A stretch of DNA of 8,463 nt, from positions 1-8,463 of the forward strand of contig JAFZDG010000305.1 in NCBI GenBank assembly GCA_017561285.1, in the 5' to 3' direction. The stretch is from Bacteroidaceae bacterium (lineage in GTDB: Bacteria; Bacteroidota; Bacteroidia; Bacteroidales; Barnesiellaceae_A). Below the pieces are notes generated by a model. It saw only the letters and a program-made list of their open reading frames with translations, did not search any database and was not told where the DNA came from. The position numbers and the translations under genes were made by a program. Below are positions 6,377 through 8,463 of this stretch, piece by piece. Every line of letters starts with the position of its first letter. The first letter of the stretch is position 1.

Positions 6377-8463
6377 ATGTTGAAGAAGTTATCATCCCTT
6401 TTTATTCTTATTGCAGCATCAATCTTGTGTATGTATGTAAGGGCCGAAGTTATTTCAACAGCTGAGGCTGAGCGTACAGCTAATACGTTTATGGCACTCG
6501 ATGATCAATGGCATGGAGCAACCGATGCTACAATTCGTCTGGTCGAACACGATGGCATTCCCGCCTATTATGTTATAGAGTATAGTGCCGGTGGATGGGT
6601 TGTTGTTGCAGCACAGTCATCGTCAAGTCCTGTCATTGGTTATAATACGGATGGTAAATTTGCAGCACCGGCTCCTATGGAGTTGTTGCTCGACTTCAAT
6701 GCAAAGATTATTACAGCCCGAGCCAAAGACATTAATAGGGTAGAGCATAAGGGGTGGAAACGCATTCAAGAACGCAAGCCTGTGCGAGAGATCAATACTA
6801 CCCCCGATGTGGCCCCTCTTATTAAGATAAACCTCGATCAATCCGCTCCATTCAACAATTATTGTCCCGAGATTCAAGGACAGAAAACCATAGTAGGCTG
6901 TGTTGCTGTGGGTATGGCGCAGGCCATTATGGTGCAACGCTATCCCAAAGCTCCTAATGGTCAATATTCATATCACTGTAACAATGTGGGAAGTCTTGGC
7001 ATCAATTATGATAATGAAAGGCCCTACGATTGGGATGGTATGTATAGTGGTAATATGGACGAGATTGCGCGTTTGGCATACCATTGTGGTGTGTCGGTAG
7101 ATATGATTTATGGTGTAGAAAGCTCCGGAACACAAACTGAAAATGTTGCAGCGGCATTATCTCGCAACTTTGGATATGACGAAGAATCAGTACGATATGT
7201 TACGAAGGGTAATGATATAGATGCGTGGCTGAATATAATTCTCGGTGAGCTTGTCGAGGGCCGCGCGGTGGTATATCGTGGTCAAAGTGGCGGTGGCGGT
7301 CATTGCTGGAATGTCGATGGTTGGAAACAATCGACTCAGATGGTTCACTGTAATTGGGGCTGGAATGGTGTAGGTAATGGCTATTTCGACATCAATAATA
7401 TGACCGACTCGTATCAAGGGTTGGAGTTCTTGTATAGCCATGCGGCTGTAATTGGTGTGGGTGCGCCTACTACTGCTCCCTACGATATATTGTTGAGTGA
7501 CAACCAATTTGCTGTAGGAACATCGGCCGGCGAGGCATTGGCCGATGTGAGAGTATTGTGCGGCGATAAGAATGCAACATATAGCTACGAGCTGTATAGC
7601 GAAAAGAGTGCCGGTGAGAATACCCCTTCGCCTTATACAATTGAGAACGGTATTCTTTCTTCTACTATGCCTATTACCAACGACAATGCTTTCAAGCACC
7701 TCTATATTAAAGTGACCAATACGGCCAGCGGTGAGTGGTATGAGAAAGAGTTTAAGATACACATCCTATCGAGCAATGCAAGTGATCTCGAGGGTGTTTA
7801 TACTGCTACTGCTATCAGTTACCTTGATAACTATATCGATGAAGAGTGGCAGATAACCATCACCATTGATGAGAATGATTCAAACAAAGTGTGGTTTCAT
7901 CCGTTCTGTTATTTCAACGCTCTTGAGGCCTCGTATATCAATCCCATATATGCCATATACAACGCCGAGGAGGGTGTACTCACCATGCCATTGGGACAAA
8001 CACTCTTTAAACGGAGCGGTTATCATATGGTCAATATTGTGTCGTATGATGGCGCACATATTGTAAATAGTGGTGATGTTATTTTGCCGGTATCTATCGA
8101 TGACAAAGCTAAAAGAATATTATTCGATGAAACCTGTTTTTATGGAGTAGGAGATGCAAATAACAAATACAAATGGCATAAAGCATTGAATGAAGTTGGT
8201 TTAATTCAAGAAAAATCGGCTTTGCTCGATATCCAATTGAGTACAACTCAATTCTATACCGATGCCGGAGTGGGTACACCTCTGGCCGAAGTAACTGTTA
8301 TAAACAAAGATTCTGAGGCTGTCGTTGCTTATGAACTTTTTGGACCTAAAGACGAGAATTTCAATTACACTCAGTCGCCTTATCAAGTAGTAGATGGCAA
8401 GCTTATATCGACCGAACCTATCTCTGATAGTGAGAAATTCAGATATCTCCTTATCAAAGCAAC
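6377..8463 (+). CDS. Secreted C10 family (streptopain-like) cysteine protease, 3' partial
   Basis: 695 codons from the ATG at 6377-6379; the frame is still open at the window end. Residues 1-23 are a signal peptide with likely cleavage after VRA; Cys18 lacks a lipobox, so it is not an obvious lipoprotein. Residues ~25-110 resemble the C10 propeptide (GGWVVVAAQ, SSSPVIGYNTDGKF). The catalytic domain follows: LDQSAPFNNYCP (153-164), VGCVAVGMAQAIM (173-185) with nucleophile Cys175, GGGGHCWNVDGW (305-316) with His309, and CNWGWNGVGNGYF (325-337) with Asn326/Trp327, matching the Cys-His-Asn-Trp set of SpeB. After residue ~365 come a ~78-residue beta module, a beta-rich domain at ~468-612 (GVYTATAISYLDNY, later LTMPLGQ) resembling those in Bacteroides surface proteins, and a second copy of the module running off the end. 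Family members include SpeB, interpain A of Prevotella and the Bfp proteases of B. fragilis. The substrate and the final sorting signal are not visible. Confidence 0.93.
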   Translation, partial: MLKKLSSLFILIAASILCMYVRAEVISTAEAERTANTFMALDDQWHGATDATIRLVEHDGIPAYYVIEYSAGGWVVVAAQSSSSPVIGYNTDGKFAAPAPMELLLDFNAKIITARAKDINRVEHKGWKRIQERKPVREINTTPDVAPLIKINLDQSAPFNNYCPEIQGQKTIVGCVAVGMAQAIMVQRYPKAPNGQYSYHCNNVGSLGINYDNERPYDWDGMYSGNMDEIARLAYHCGVSVDMIYGVESSGTQTENVAAALSRNFGYDEESVRYVTKGNDIDAWLNIILGELVEGRAVVYRGQSGGGGHCWNVDGWKQSTQMVHCNWGWNGVGNGYFDINNMTDSYQGLEFLYSHAAVIGVGAPTTAPYDILLSDNQFAVGTSAGEALADVRVLCGDKNATYSYELYSEKSAGENTPSPYTIENGILSSTMPITNDNAFKHLYIKVTNTASGEWYEKEFKIHILSSNASDLEGVYTATAISYLDNYIDEEWQITITIDENDSNKVWFHPFCYFNALEASYINPIYAIYNAEEGVLTMPLGQTLFKRSGYHMVNIVSYDGAHIVNSGDVILPVSIDDKAKRILFDETCFYGVGDANNKYKWHKALNEVGLIQEKSALLDIQLSTTQFYTDAGVGTPLAEVTVINKDSEAVVAYELFGPKDENFNYTQSPYQVVDGKLISTEPISDSEKFRYLLIKA
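7487..7720 (+). repeat. First copy of ~78-residue beta module in the C10 protease
   Basis: Residues 371-448. Shared with the second copy are the opening L-S-x-x-QF, G-x-x-LA-x-V-x-V, Y-x-YEL (AYEL in copy 2), SPY, G-x-L-x-ST-x-PI and a closing L-x-IK. The spacing recalls cadherin-like or other Ig-like adhesion folds, but I cannot confirm the fold. It directly follows the catalytic domain. Confidence 0.7.
8231..8463 (+). repeat. Second copy of the beta module, cut by the window end
   Basis: Residues 619-695. It aligns along its whole length with residues 371-448 (QF, LA-x-V-x-V, YEL, SPY, G-x-L-x-ST-x-PI, LIK). The copies are clearly related in protein but diverged in DNA, so the duplication is old. 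More copies may lie beyond the window. Confidence 0.65.

Noticed and set aside
6428..6430. Lipobox cysteine (Cys18) in the C10 protease signal peptide
   Set aside because: The preceding residues are S-I-L rather than a small residue at -1, and a good VRA cleavage site follows, so ordinary signal peptidase I processing is more likely.
6623..6964. 113-codon minus-strand frame
   Set aside because: It is antisense to the C10 protease, including the nucleophile Cys175 region, with no features of its own.
7187..7762. 191-codon minus-strand frame
   Set aside because: It is antisense to the C10 protease across the His309 and Asn326 motifs and is a shadow frame.

Overview
The window looks like chromosomal DNA from a Bacteroidales bacterium (Bacteroidota). 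Three things point there. The leader gene of the cytochrome bd operon is a DUF4492 protein, a family I know beside cydAB in this phylum. Two upstream regions carry the Bacteroidota housekeeping promoter pattern (TTG, 19-20 nt, TAnnTTTG). The right end encodes a secreted C10 (streptopain-type) cysteine protease with beta-rich C-terminal modules, typical of Bacteroides, Prevotella and relatives. I cannot name the genus. I see no tRNA, rRNA, CRISPR array or intact insertion sequence.

Layout, left to right. (1) 1-228, plus strand: C-terminal end of a protein I do not recognise, followed by a clear intrinsic terminator (254-287). (2) 303-977, minus: a tail-anchored protein with a zincin-like helix whose HExxH motif reads HELCY. 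(3) 1038-1964, minus: a membrane-anchored alpha/beta-hydrolase of the Fes/esterase-D type with its own promoter (2031-2061) and a 14-bp hairpin terminator (1000-1034). (4) 2152-5043, minus: a compact operon of a DUF4492 small membrane protein, cydA and cydB, with a good promoter (5059-5088) and a strong terminator (2093-2127). (5) 5089-5526: an AT-rich gap and a short, frameshifted remnant of a DUF1016 (YhcG-type) nuclease gene on the plus strand. (6) 5533-6218, minus: a hemolysin III / PAQR family gene interrupted by an apparent one-base deletion. (7) 6377 to the window end, plus: the C10 protease, incomplete at its 3' end.

Working parts: the cyd operon encodes a high-affinity quinol:O2 oxidoreductase, with all expected haem ligands and the quinol-loop residues present. 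It should let an otherwise anaerobic organism respire or scavenge traces of oxygen. The C10 protease and the esterase are likely cell-envelope or secreted hydrolases. The stretch 5089-6218 is a decay zone: two neighbouring convergent genes each seem to have lost a single base, and one of them is mostly deleted.

I did not find a clearly new multi-gene system. The best leads are the DUF4492 protein as a possible extra bd-oxidase subunit, the H-to-Y change in the zincin-like protein, the paired cysteines beside the catalytic residues of the C10 protease, and the decay zone with its inverted repeats.
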